This document shows, one piece after another, positions 33,720 to 41,962 of a DNA stretch of 64,000 bases. The position numbers and the translations under genes were made by a program. Position 1 is the stretch's first letter, and every line of letters starts with the position of its first letter. The DNA comes from Amphritea pacifica (GTDB lineage: Bacteria > Pseudomonadota > Gammaproteobacteria > Pseudomonadales > Balneatricaceae). The notes under the pieces were generated by a model. It was not told the origin of the DNA. It worked only from the letters and a program-made list of their open reading frames with translations, and did no database searches. Location of the stretch: the NCBI RefSeq assembly GCF_016924145.1, contig NZ_JAFFZO010000001.1, positions 62,001 through 126,000 on the forward strand, read 5' to 3'.

Positions 33720-34877
33720 TCACCCAAGAACTTGTATCCGGCTAGATTTGTTTCCCTCAAATTTAATGCCCCAGCCATTCTTCCATCTATCATAAGCGGA
33801 CTCGAAGCTTTTGTGAGATTTGTCAATTTCCTGACCACTAGAAATCATCTTGTCAATTTCCACTTGAATTTCTCTTTTAGATCCAGAAAGGCGGGCATTA
33901 AAAACAGCGAACTCAAACATTATTCTTTCGTGGTCTTCTGACCTATAAAGCTGTTCTTGACGATAAAGGAGAACTTCCATCAGCCTATCTTTATTTCCTT
34001 TTGGCATTCGAGCACCAAAAATAATACCCACTAATTGCGTTGGCTCATAATAAAACAATCGTTCTAGCGAGCTTAATTCTATATTTTCACCAAAAACCCA
34101 AGACATTTTAGGAGATATTGAAACTCTTACTTCCTGTTCATAACCCCAAGAAATATGCTTGTGCAAAAACTGTTCAGCTTGTGATGTTACTAGATTAATT
34201 CTTTCTTCTTCCGGGAGATCCCCTCCTACAACCGCCACAGGGAGCCTATGAAATCCGCATAGGGGCTTAACTTCCTCTTGATAAATAACCTCTTGGAAGC
34301 TGAAACTTTCAGGTAATCCGTAATTACTATTTGGAGCGATTCCATTAGGTGTTTTTCGGCTAATAGAGCGTTTTTGGAGAGGAGGATATTGCCTTAGCTT
34401 CCCATCAATGGGCTTAAATATAAGGCTATAGCCTTGGTGTTGTGAGGCATAGTGCGACCACATTAAAGGATCGTTATCTGCTTTTGAGAAACAGGCAAAA
34501 TAACTTGGTTCTGGTTTGTAAATTTGCAAAATCTGGGTAAAACAAGCCGCTAGACTTTGAGATAAAGTAAAGTCTTTTAATACTTCAAAGCACAACTGTG
34601 ATATATCTAGCAGCAATGCCTCGTCATAGGTCAGGGGACACAAGGACGAAATCTTGCCCGCTATCTCCTTTATTTGCAGGCCACTTACATTGTTATTACC
34701 TATCTCGCTTACAAGTAAATTTACGAGACTCTCCCAGTAATCTAGGCGACCAGAAAACTCATAGAACCCTTTGCTGTCATAAGGGTCATTACACTCTTCC
34801 GTTGAAGCAAGAAACAGCTCACTGTACATGAGTTCCTTGATACTTAATTCAGAAAATGGCCTGTAACGATAGTACAA
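33720..34877 (-). CDS. DUF2971 protein in gene cassette 2
   Basis: A 385-residue protein. Family marks are YYRYRPFSELSIKELMYSELFLASTEECNDPYD at the N-terminus, SYFACFSKADNDPLMWSHYASQHQGYSLIF (~155-190) and KHISWGYEQEVRVSISP (~255-270), the CFS...LMWxHYA...G and W-YE-E-R motifs of DUF2971. Biochemical function is unknown; such genes occur often in mobile cassettes and defence-rich regions. At 385 residues it is long for a cassette gene. Low GC content relative to the neighbouring chromosome supports acquisition. It lies between two attC sites, 45 bp after the previous one. Confidence 0.85.
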   Translation of the reverse strand: MYYRYRPFSELSIKELMYSELFLASTEECNDPYDSKGFYEFSGRLDYWESLVNLLVSEIGNNNVSGLQIKEIAGKISSLCPLTYDEALLLDISQLCFEVLKDFTLSQSLAACFTQILQIYKPEPSYFACFSKADNDPLMWSHYASQHQGYSLIFKPIDGKLRQYPPLQKRSISRKTPNGIAPNSNYGLPESFSFQEVIYQEEVKPLCGFHRLPVAVVGGDLPEEERINLVTSQAEQFLHKHISWGYEQEVRVSISPKMSWVFGENIELSSLERLFYYEPTQLVGIIFGARMPKGNKDRLMEVLLYRQEQLYRSEDHERIMFEFAVFNARLSGSKREIQVEIDKMISSGQEIDKSHKSFESAYDRWKNGWGIKFEGNKSSRIQVLG

Positions 34878-34921
34878 ACTTTTAATCCTCTAATTCTGAT
34901 TTCATGACCCAGCTATTTTGC

Positions 34922-34996
34922 GTATAACGCCTTGCACTGCGGCGAGCGTAGCGAGTCCGGCAGCCGGAGGCTGCGAACTGCTGCAACTTGTTAAAT
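34922..34996 (-). other. attC site of cassette 1 (HEPN-like gene)
   Basis: 75 bp. On the minus strand it opens with ATTTAAC (34996-34990, perfect RYYYAAC, overlapping the stop codon of the upstream gene), followed by AAGTTGCAGCAGTTCGCAGC, and closes with GCAGTGCAAGGC and GTTATAC (34928-34922; one mismatch to GTTRRRY). The inner arms pair with a bulge. ATTTAAC is the exact complement of the GTTAAAT at the 5' edge of the same cassette (35426-35420). Confidence 0.85.
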
Positions 34997-35416
34997 ACGA
35001 ACAGGCACAAGCTCTTCACCTATTTCATCCAAGGCAGCCACAATAATCTCAGAGTGTTTAATTATGTTGTCCATTAATTCAATGTATTCATCAATTTTCT
35101 GCCCCTTACTTATAAATGGAGTAGACTCTTCATCAAAGTCATGAACAAGCCAGTTTCGATTTTTTTTAAGCAATACAATTCCATCGAATATTTTACTATC
35201 TAGAGGGGCATCTTTTTCAATAGCATTTACAATATGGCCCATAGGCTTAGATAAATATGAATCAATAGAATCTCTTGCTTTTTCTTCCGACCAGCCACTG
35301 CGTTTTATGTGAAACACAGAATAATAAAATGATAAGCCATATTGGACTTTTTGCCCCATCATCAAAGCCAGCCCGACACGCTCGCATAAGGTTCGAAATT
35401 TCTCAGGTTCATCCAT
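34991..35416 (-). CDS. HEPN-like protein in gene cassette 1
   Basis: A 141-residue, mostly helical protein. Residues ~80-95 read LLKKNRNWLVHDFDEES, containing an R-x4-H motif (RNWLVH) in the position used by HEPN-domain proteins, some of which are RNases in toxin-antitoxin or defence systems. The rest (MMGQKVQYGLSFYYSVFHI, IDEYIELMDNIIKHSEII) also fits a HEPN-type helical bundle, but homology is only suggested. The ATG lies 4 bases after a perfect GTTAAAT core, so there is almost no leader, and the stop codon lies in the attC core. Typical for a cassette gene read from an outside promoter. Confidence 0.7.
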   Translation of the reverse strand: MDEPEKFRTLCERVGLALMMGQKVQYGLSFYYSVFHIKRSGWSEEKARDSIDSYLSKPMGHIVNAIEKDAPLDSKIFDGIVLLKKNRNWLVHDFDEESTPFISKGQKIDEYIELMDNIIKHSEIIVAALDEIGEELVPVRI

Positions 35417-35821
35417 AGTATTTAACAGCTAAATATACGACAACGGTTTTGGGGAAAGACGACAGCCTGTCGTCTATCTGCAGAGATGCGACAAAATGAG
35501 CCTTAATAAGAGTCATTTTCATTCATTGTCCTTAAACCGGTTGGCACTTGATCCTTAGTGTCTCAATACTTACACAGATTTCCCCCCTGTGAAATACTGT
35601 TTCTATTCACAGTACAGGGATCTCCATCATAAGTTCTCCGGTTATTGCTCTGTCGCGACAATGATCTCTGCACTGCCCTGCGCCATAAACAGGTTGCTCA
35701 TTTCACATCGGTTTTAGTATGGGTTTAGTCCGTGGGACATTGCTCGATAAACCGGCCATCACGCGAACACTGTGAAGGCCGGCTCTGCCATTAAGACCTG
35801 AAATCTAAAGCTGATACCTTG
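35417..35821. other. Intergenic region upstream of the cassette array
   Basis: About 405 bp. It holds ATTTAAC at 35420-35426 (minus-strand GTTAAAT, the 5' edge of cassette 1) and a perfect 9-bp inverted repeat AGACGACAG/CTGTCGTCT (35457-35475). I see no integrase gene, attI site that I can define, or credible ORF in it. Confidence 0.6.
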
Positions 35822-37096
35822 TTACCTATCCTCTTGGGACTCAGCTTCATCCCGGGCATGCTCGGCGGCCCAGGTGCCTGCCGCTTCCACCGCCACCGGT
35901 GAGGCGGTGGGGAGTACAGAGAGGTAGCTTTCGGTCTCCTCCACCGGCACAACGGAACGCTTACTCATGTGATACAGCGCATACAGTGCATAGAGCGCGA
36001 TGGCAGCGAAAGTGGCACACAGCACCAGCCAGAAGGTGAACGGGCCAAACGTTTCCATCCCCCAGCCGGTTAACAGCGGGCCGGCGATAGCGCCCAGCCC
36101 GAAGGTGAAAACCAGTCCCCCGGAGGCCGCTGGCATATCCTCTGCATCAAGATAATCATTGGTATAGGCCAGCAACAGAGCATACAACGGCGTTGTCACC
36201 CCTCCGGCGAAGAAGGCGGCCGCCATCAGCGACCACAGAGCGCCACCGGTAAACCATCCCAGCAAGCAGGATACAACACCAATAAAGGCCGCCCCGCAGA
36301 TCAGTTTGCGCCGGTCTATGCGGTCAGAAAGCCAGCCGATGGGGTATTGCAGTACCAGTGCTCCGGCGAACAGCATCGCCACAAACAGCGAGATCTGTAT
36401 CGCTGTCAGCCCGATCTGGGTGCCAAGGATCGCGGCCATACCCGATTGGGTGGCATAGACGATGCCCAGCAGAAATATACCCACGGTGCCCAGCGGTGAG
36501 CCCCTGAAAAGATCACGCAGGGACATCGGTCGCGCGACCTCGGCCGCAGGGACTGAGGTCGCCGACAGAAGGATAGGCGCAAACGATACCGATACCAGAA
36601 TTGAGGCGCCAATGAAAAGCACGGAGGTGCCCGCATCACCCAGCGTCAGTAACCCCTGCGCACCAATGATACCCAGCGTCTGCGCGATCATGTAGGCCGA
36701 CAGTACCGAACCACGGGTTTCATTGGTGGCAGCGTTATTCAGCCAGCTTTCGGCGGTGACATAGACGCCCGACATACAAAAGCCGATCAGCACCCGCAGC
36801 ACGGTCCAGGCCCAGGGATCGGTTAATAGCGGGAATGTAATCAACGCCGCTGACATGAAACTGCCCAGCGCCGCAAAGACGCGCACATGCCCCACCCGCC
36901 GGATCATCAGCGGCGAGATACGTGCACCCGACAGAAAACCCATGAAATAACCCGAGGTGACGATGGCCAGCTCGAGGGCTGAAAACCCCTCGATGCCACC
37001 CCGCAGGCCGATAAGAGTGAAGTGCATGCCGTTGCCCAGCATAATGAACACGATGCCGAGTAGCAGAGGCCAGACCCTGGAGATTACTTGAAACAT
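35822..37096 (-). CDS. MFS transporter, YcaD-like
   Basis: A 424-residue permease with about 12 helices. The sequence VWPLLLGIVFIMLGNGMHFTLIGLRGGIEGFSALELAIVTSGYFMGFLSGA and the cytoplasmic motifs GWLSDRIDRRKLI (motif A) and RVLIGFCMSGVYVTAESWLNNAATNETRG are typical of the YcaD/unclassified MFS group. The C-terminal ~45 residues are hydrophilic and acidic. Substrate is unknown. It has no operon partner and stands between the cassette array and an unassigned 400-bp gap. Confidence 0.88.
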   Translation of the reverse strand: MFQVISRVWPLLLGIVFIMLGNGMHFTLIGLRGGIEGFSALELAIVTSGYFMGFLSGARISPLMIRRVGHVRVFAALGSFMSAALITFPLLTDPWAWTVLRVLIGFCMSGVYVTAESWLNNAATNETRGSVLSAYMIAQTLGIIGAQGLLTLGDAGTSVLFIGASILVSVSFAPILLSATSVPAAEVARPMSLRDLFRGSPLGTVGIFLLGIVYATQSGMAAILGTQIGLTAIQISLFVAMLFAGALVLQYPIGWLSDRIDRRKLICGAAFIGVVSCLLGWFTGGALWSLMAAAFFAGGVTTPLYALLLAYTNDYLDAEDMPAASGGLVFTFGLGAIAGPLLTGWGMETFGPFTFWLVLCATFAAIALYALYALYHMSKRSVVPVEETESYLSVLPTASPVAVEAAGTWAAEHARDEAESQEDR

Positions 37097-37510
37097 GTAT
37101 CGACCTTACTAAATATGGTGATTCGGTTTCGGTTATAAAAAACGTCAGAGAGGCACTTCTGAGCTAAAACGCAGGGCTTTTAAAGCGGATGCCGTGCACA
37201 TCGTTAAGCATCGTCACCACTACCTTAACCTGACCAACAGAAGAAAAGCCTAAGGTAATCCGTGCCAATACTCTTTCACGTTCACGACCAGACTTGTCAC
37301 GCCGACGACCTGTTTTCACTGCAAGACAACACTGGCCGGAAACTATCCGCGCCAATCGTTGGAGTCACCCAAGCATAGACCATCAACAGTCGATTATAAA
37401 TCCACCTCAGAGCTCTCTGGGCCCCAGATGGTAAAGGCTCTTTCTACCCACGATAAAAAAGGCTTACCGAAGTAAGCCTGAAAAGAGGGGGGAAATATTT
37501 TTTGACTGCC
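37097..37510. other. Intergenic region, no supported gene
   Basis: About 414 bp between the MFS and porin genes. A 63-codon minus-strand frame at 37164-37355, rich in Arg and Lys, is present but has no ribosome site and no recognisable homology; fragments in other minus-strand frames (for example VYAWVTPTIGAD near 37340-37375) might be the worn remains of a gene, but I cannot name one. A short inverted element (AGGCTTAC-CGA-AGTAAGCCT, 37461-37479, followed toward the porin end by GAAAAGAGGGG) is probably the porin terminator. Confidence 0.45.
37461..37481 (-). terminator. Hairpin downstream of the porin gene
   Basis: AGGCTTAC (37461-37468), CGA loop, AGTAAGCCT (about 37471-37479) forms a stem 30 bases past the porin stop; on the minus strand it is followed by TTTTTTATCG, so it fits a Rho-independent terminator. 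Confidence 0.75.
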
Positions 37511-38665
37511 TCAGAAGAAGAACGCCAGCCCCAGATTAACACTGCTGTTTTCCAGCTTATCACCCAGATGATTCTTCGCATTAAAGCGGGAATACTCGGC
37601 GACCATCAGCAGGTTATCCGTGAGATTATGATACGCACCGATGGTCGCTTTGGTCTGGCTTTTCATCAGCGTATCGGGATCGGCAGCGGTCTTATCCAGG
37701 CGGGTCTGTCCCAGACTGATACCATACTTAGTGGCCTCAGCCTGATAGGTCAGTTGACCAAAGCAGCCTTTTGAGCGACGCGCTTCACCATTACTATCTG
37801 CGGCATCAATAAACAGACCTGCGGTACCGACCCCATCGGCAGTAAAGCAGGACCCAACTACCCCCAGATCGTTAAATCTATAGCTGGCGGTCAGATCAAC
37901 AGCATTGCCGGTATAATCGGCACTGCCCGCCTTGACGGTCTGGCTGAGAAAGCTGGCGGAAACAAAACCATTCTCGCTGTTAAAGCGCAATTTACCGTGT
38001 ATGCCCGGCAGTGAGGAGCCACTGTCACCGGTGGTACTGACACCCGCCCCCAGACTAATCAGATCCAGCGGCTGAAACACACCGATAGTGGCTTCAGCGC
38101 TTTCGCCCAGAGGCTTGGAGAAACTGATCTGAGAGATACGATCAGTAAAAATATAGCCATACCCCACACTACCAAAACTGGTGTTCAAGGGACTCTTGAC
38201 CAGTCCGTGGGCCCCTACACCGATCAGCGACATATCGGCCAGAATCACATCCAGCGCAAACACACCGTAATCACGGCCCGCTTTAATGGTTCCTATGCCC
38301 TCTTTCGTTGCTAACAGAAAGGCCCGGATCGCCTGATCATCATCCTGACCATTAAACGCAGCGTTGGTGGTCAGCCCCGGCTCCAGCGCGATATTCGCGG
38401 AGATATCGTAACCCTGCTGCTGGGTTGCCACCGTCCACATAATCGAAGCCGGGATATAGCCGTTTGAAACCGACGATGCGTTTTCACCAGTACACAGCAG
38501 TGCATTGGCATCCACCTGATTGCCGGAATCATCACACTCGGCAAATACAGCATGGCTGTTCACGTTGCCGGAAACGCCCAGGGTCCAGTCACCGGCTTCG
38601 AGTGTCAGTGCCTGAGCCTGTCCGGCGGTTGCAGCCAAAGCCAGAGCGGAAAACAGTTTTTTCAT
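37511..38665 (-). CDS. Outer-membrane porin
   Basis: A 384-residue barrel protein with signal peptide MKKLFSALALAATAGQAQA. The mature chain opens LTLEAGDWTLGVSGNVNSHAVFAECDD, ends in the C-terminal aromatic LGLAFFF, and shows alternating beta-strand patterns throughout, with loop glycine and aspartate clusters. The sequence SFGSVGYGYIFTDRISQISFSKPLG fits a general (OmpC/Omp32-like) porin of trimeric type. It is transcribed with the NCS1 permease 125 bp upstream or from its own promoter. The leader carries AACAATAACAAAAAG just before the ribosome site (38679-38693). Confidence 0.88.
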   Translation of the reverse strand: MKKLFSALALAATAGQAQALTLEAGDWTLGVSGNVNSHAVFAECDDSGNQVDANALLCTGENASSVSNGYIPASIMWTVATQQQGYDISANIALEPGLTTNAAFNGQDDDQAIRAFLLATKEGIGTIKAGRDYGVFALDVILADMSLIGVGAHGLVKSPLNTSFGSVGYGYIFTDRISQISFSKPLGESAEATIGVFQPLDLISLGAGVSTTGDSGSSLPGIHGKLRFNSENGFVSASFLSQTVKAGSADYTGNAVDLTASYRFNDLGVVGSCFTADGVGTAGLFIDAADSNGEARRSKGCFGQLTYQAEATKYGISLGQTRLDKTAADPDTLMKSQTKATIGAYHNLTDNLLMVAEYSRFNAKNHLGDKLENSSVNLGLAFFF

Positions 38666-38790
38666 TTCAGTTACCTTCTTTTTGTTATTGTTAATTTCTT
38701 ACGGGCGCAACCTGCCCTGCCGGGCTGGCAAAACAGGGTGCAATTGTGGAAAACTGGCCGCCGTAAAAGTGGCAGCCAGAGGAGCAGAAC

Positions 38791-40149
38791 CTAGTTGGTC
38801 AGCGATTCGTCGCGGACAAACCAGTGGTGTTTCGCGCTATTGAGCAGCATCAGATAGACGCAGAATGACACCAGGAAAGTGATGGGGGCGGAGAACAGTG
38901 CCAGCGAGGCATTGGCGTAGTTGAGAATGATGATTCCCAGACCCGCACCCGAGAACCAGGCGATCAGACCACAAGGGTTAAATGAGGTTACACGTTGAGG
39001 ACAACACTCGATATGTCCGCCAAACAGCTGGTCATATTTAGGGGAGAAGATATGCGCCAGGGCAATCGCCACCCAGGCCACCACGAAGATCCCCTGATAG
39101 GCCAGTGCCTGCAGAATGAAGCTGAACACATTCGACAGCATCAGGGTGTAAACCACCGCGCCGACGGCGATCGCCCAGAAAAAGCGCGGCACGGAACTGA
39201 GGCCAAAACGCTCAAAAAACGCCTGCATATTCTCCGCAGCCAGATAGAAGTTGGCGGTGTTGATACGGGTCTGGCTGACCCAGACAAATAACAAGCCCCA
39301 GATCCCCATCAGCTTCAGAATCGCCAGCACCACTGAGACTTCTGACAAGCCGCCCTCCGTCGGAATCGTCGCCGCCAGAAAGATACCGACCATGCCGTTG
39401 ATCATAAAGGTAAACAGATAGAACGGCATACCAAAGTTGATGTTGGCATGAAAGCGGGAATCATCCTCCTTACCGAAACGGGCGTAATCCCAGGTGTACA
39501 TCATCAGAATCCAGACACCCATGAAGTAGGTAAAGCAGTTCCACCAGCCATTTTCAGGATTACCGCTTTGCGGCCCCAGGTTCAGCCAGGCATTGCTGTA
39601 GCCGTATTCATTGATGGTTACTGCCACCGCAGCGATCAGCCCAAGAATGTAGAACGGCAGCAGAATACCGTTAAATTTATCCAGCCAGTTCTGCACACTG
39701 CCAAATACCAGCGGCACGCTGTACAACACCACTATCAGATAGGCCACTTCGATACTCAGCGAAGGGAAATACGCCTGAATCGCCACCGCGATAACAGAGC
39801 CTTCAAACACCGAATAATAGATCGCCGTCGCGAAGAAGATCAGGGTTGCCAGCGTCGCGCCGACTTTACCGAACAGGACCCGGGAAAACAGCGCTACCGA
39901 CAGGCCGGTGCGGATTGCATAACGGGTGATCACCGCATTGATCAGCCCATACGTCACCACCGACAAGGCCAGACCGATCAGGGTATTAACAGTACCGAAG
40001 TTCATCGCCAGTGTTGCCGACACCACCAGCCAGAACATCGCGCTGCAGATTGCCCACCAGGCCATGCTCAATGAACCACGGTTCATTCGCTCCTCATGGG
40101 GCACTGACAGAGTGGCCGAACCACTGTTTGTTTTTATATTTCCAGCCAT
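38791..40149 (-). CDS. NCS1-family (purine-cytosine/hydantoin-type) permease
   Basis: A 452-residue permease with about 12 helices, cytosine/hydantoin transporter-like: EERMNRGSLSMAWWAICSAMFWLVVSATLAMNFGTVNTLIGLALSVV at the N-terminus and later FVWVSQTRINTANFYLAAENMQAFFERF. Members import nucleobases, hydantoins or allantoin with sodium or protons. Being next to hyuA/hyuB and a porin, it is a good candidate for substrate import in that pathway, but hydantoin specificity is not shown by any residue I can read. Leader has AATAATAAGAGAGAG before the start (40151-40170). Confidence 0.88.
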   Translation of the reverse strand: MAGNIKTNSGSATLSVPHEERMNRGSLSMAWWAICSAMFWLVVSATLAMNFGTVNTLIGLALSVVTYGLINAVITRYAIRTGLSVALFSRVLFGKVGATLATLIFFATAIYYSVFEGSVIAVAIQAYFPSLSIEVAYLIVVLYSVPLVFGSVQNWLDKFNGILLPFYILGLIAAVAVTINEYGYSNAWLNLGPQSGNPENGWWNCFTYFMGVWILMMYTWDYARFGKEDDSRFHANINFGMPFYLFTFMINGMVGIFLAATIPTEGGLSEVSVVLAILKLMGIWGLLFVWVSQTRINTANFYLAAENMQAFFERFGLSSVPRFFWAIAVGAVVYTLMLSNVFSFILQALAYQGIFVVAWVAIALAHIFSPKYDQLFGGHIECCPQRVTSFNPCGLIAWFSGAGLGIIILNYANASLALFSAPITFLVSFCVYLMLLNSAKHHWFVRDESLTN

Positions 40150-40175
40150 AACTACTCTCTCTTATTATTAAAATG

Positions 40176-40189
40176 TCCCTGATTAGGGA
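40176..40189. promoter_or_regulatory. Inverted repeat upstream of NCS1 permease
   Basis: TCCCT-GATT-AGGGA (40176-40189) begins 27 bases before the permease ATG on the minus strand, in the leader or promoter. It may be an operator of the nearby AraC or LuxR regulator, or a short leader hairpin. Confidence 0.4.
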
Positions 40190-40374
40190 TGAATTCAGAA
40201 TAAGAGAACCGCGCAAGAGATTATTGACGATAGGTGCATCAGTTTTTGTAAATCAGGGAATAGCGGTGTGTGCCCGATCAGCCCCGCGACGCGTCTGAAG
40301 CGATAAAAGCAGTGATATCCGGCCAATTACTGCTAATCTGGTAATACCCTCGTTTGTTACAGGAGGTACCTCTG

Positions 40375-40704
40375 ATGTCCAGTAAAACAATATTACATCC
40401 ACCTGAAGCCCCACTACCAAAAACCTTTACCCGGATTATGGGACGCTATCCTGACTACGCGGCGGCGGTAGAGCAGCTGGGAAAAGTGGTCAGGGATGCC
40501 GGACCTATCGATGAAAAGACGGCGCAGCTGATCCAGCTGGCGGCAGCAGCCAGTATCCGTTCTGAAGGCGCATTACACAGTCATGTAAGGCGAGCCCGGC
40601 AAGCCGGAGCAACGACTGAGGAGATTCAGCATACGCTGATTCTGTTAACCAGCACGATAGGATTGCCTGCGGTGATGGCAGCGCTGAGCTGGATGGAGGA
40701 GTGA
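40375..40704 (+). CDS. Carboxymuconolactone decarboxylase (AhpD-like) family protein without the Cys pair
   Basis: A 109-residue helical protein. AGGAGGT (40361-40367) sits seven bases before the ATG, a strong ribosome site. The family motif appears at residues ~55-80 as IQLAAAASIRSEGALHSHVRRARQAGATTEEIQHTLILLTSTIGLPAVMAAL. The usual E-x-C-x-x-(C)-x-x-x-H peroxidatic motif is reduced to E-G-A-L-H, so a thiol peroxidase role is unlikely. It may act as a decarboxylase-like or purely structural protein. Neighbouring AraC gene is convergent. Confidence 0.82.
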   Translation: MSSKTILHPPEAPLPKTFTRIMGRYPDYAAAVEQLGKVVRDAGPIDEKTAQLIQLAAAASIRSEGALHSHVRRARQAGATTEEIQHTLILLTSTIGLPAVMAALSWMEE

Positions 40705-40784
40705 TGCCCGAAGACCCTGCTGCGCGCTATGCAAAGCAGCCTGGGTACAGAGTTATATGTTTGAACCTGCGCCCCAGGCGGGGT

Positions 40785-41726
40785 CTACTTTGCCTCGCGC
40801 ATCTCTCTGGCGGTGCAGCCAAACCGGGATTTAAACAGGCGACAGAAATGCGCCTGATCATTGAAACCCCAGCGATACGCTATTTCCGCCAGTGTGGTAT
40901 GGCGGTTGCCGGCACGGATATCGTTGAGGGCCGATTGCAGGCGCAGCTCTTTTATCCACTGGCCGACCGTCTGGTCTGAGTCTTTAAACAGTTTATGCAG
41001 ATAGCGGGTGGAGATATTACAGGCTACCGCGATCATATCCGGGGAGAGTTCTGAGCGCTGGATATTGTCGCGCACAAATGCCTCAATATTGCGCAGATGA
41101 ACGTTACGCAGATTTGCTTCATTGCTCATCAGCACCCGGTCGTCGTTTTCCATGCTATGCGCCAGCAGATCGATCAACTGACTACTGAGAATATCGTGGG
41201 CCACTTCATTGGTATAGGAGGCCTGCTGCACCATGGTTCTCAGAAAGCTGAAAAACACATTGCCCATCCCTTTGCTTTTATCAAACTCCATATAGAGAAA
41301 GCGTTCCGGCTGACGGATACGGGTCTGCAGCAGAGAGACCGGCACCCTGACAACCCAGAGGGCGTTATCCTTGCTGTAGCTGAACTCATAGGGAAGATCA
41401 CTGCGTTCAAGAATAAACGCACCGGGATTACACACGATGGTACGATTCGCCTGGGAAAACCGGACCTGATCCTGCGCTGGAACGGTGATCAGAAAATAGG
41501 GTTCAGATTCATCGATCTGCTGCTTCACCCGTTTGAAGCAGGTGGCAGAGCTTTCCATCCGCGAAATGCCCACCCGGCCCATCTGCCACTGACTCAGATG
41601 ACCATGAAACTCGCTGGGATTGCGAAAATCCAGCTGCAGAGGGAAGTAAGCATTTTCAATCACCTCTCGCCAGTAATCCTGTCGCTCACGCTGGGGCAGC
41701 AAATGGGTGCTGTAACGATTGTGCAT
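40785..41726 (-). CDS. AraC-family transcriptional regulator
   Basis: A 313-residue regulator. The N-terminal ~190 residues resemble the AraC-binding-like (PF14525) domain found in FeaR-type regulators, and the C-terminal ~100 residues hold the double helix-turn-helix: NISTRYLHKLFKDSDQTVGQWIKELRLQSAL and EIAYRWGFNDQAHFCRLFKSRFGCTAREMREAK. It follows hyuB-hyuA at 236 bp in the same direction but is separated by strong hairpins, so it is likely a separate unit; it may activate the hyu or NCS1 genes. Its leader carries CAATAACAATAAAGAGAGG (41736-41755). Confidence 0.9.
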   Translation of the reverse strand: MHNRYSTHLLPQRERQDYWREVIENAYFPLQLDFRNPSEFHGHLSQWQMGRVGISRMESSATCFKRVKQQIDESEPYFLITVPAQDQVRFSQANRTIVCNPGAFILERSDLPYEFSYSKDNALWVVRVPVSLLQTRIRQPERFLYMEFDKSKGMGNVFFSFLRTMVQQASYTNEVAHDILSSQLIDLLAHSMENDDRVLMSNEANLRNVHLRNIEAFVRDNIQRSELSPDMIAVACNISTRYLHKLFKDSDQTVGQWIKELRLQSALNDIRAGNRHTTLAEIAYRWGFNDQAHFCRLFKSRFGCTAREMREAK

Positions 41727-41833
41727 ATATGAACACCTCTCTTTATTGTTATTGAGTCCATATGGCTGTTAATTGTACCCCTGTTTTTATTAAGGGCAAA
41801 TACTCTGATCGTCTACCGATCTCCCTGTCAGTC

Positions 41834-41952
41834 TAAAAAAGCAGTCAGATAGGCCGAAACCTGTCTGACTGAATATCCTGCCATCAGGATAGTGAAATTA
41901 AACAACAAAACGACTGCCTCACCGTTGCCTCTCAGCACAACCATGAGGCAGT
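41834..41952 (-). terminator. Three consecutive hairpins after hyuA, last one a terminator
   Basis: Past the hyuA stop on the minus strand come, in order: ACTGCCTCA...TGAGGCAGT (41952-41912), ATCCTGCCATCAGGAT (41890-41875, small loop), and CAGTCAGACAGG...CCTATCTGACTG (41871-41842), the last followed by C and TTTTTT. The third is a good intrinsic terminator with a 12-bp stem; the first two may shield the 3' end of the mRNA. Confidence 0.8.
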
Positions 41953-41962
41953 AGAACCTGTA

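Noticed and set aside
35417-35821. attI site or integrase promoter beside the cassette array
   Set aside because: Only one core (GTTAAAT on the minus strand) is visible; no integrase gene or clear attI structure was found in the window.
37164-37355. 63-residue Arg/Lys-rich minus-strand ORF as a gene
   Set aside because: No ribosome site and no recognisable family; kept only as part of a possible remnant.
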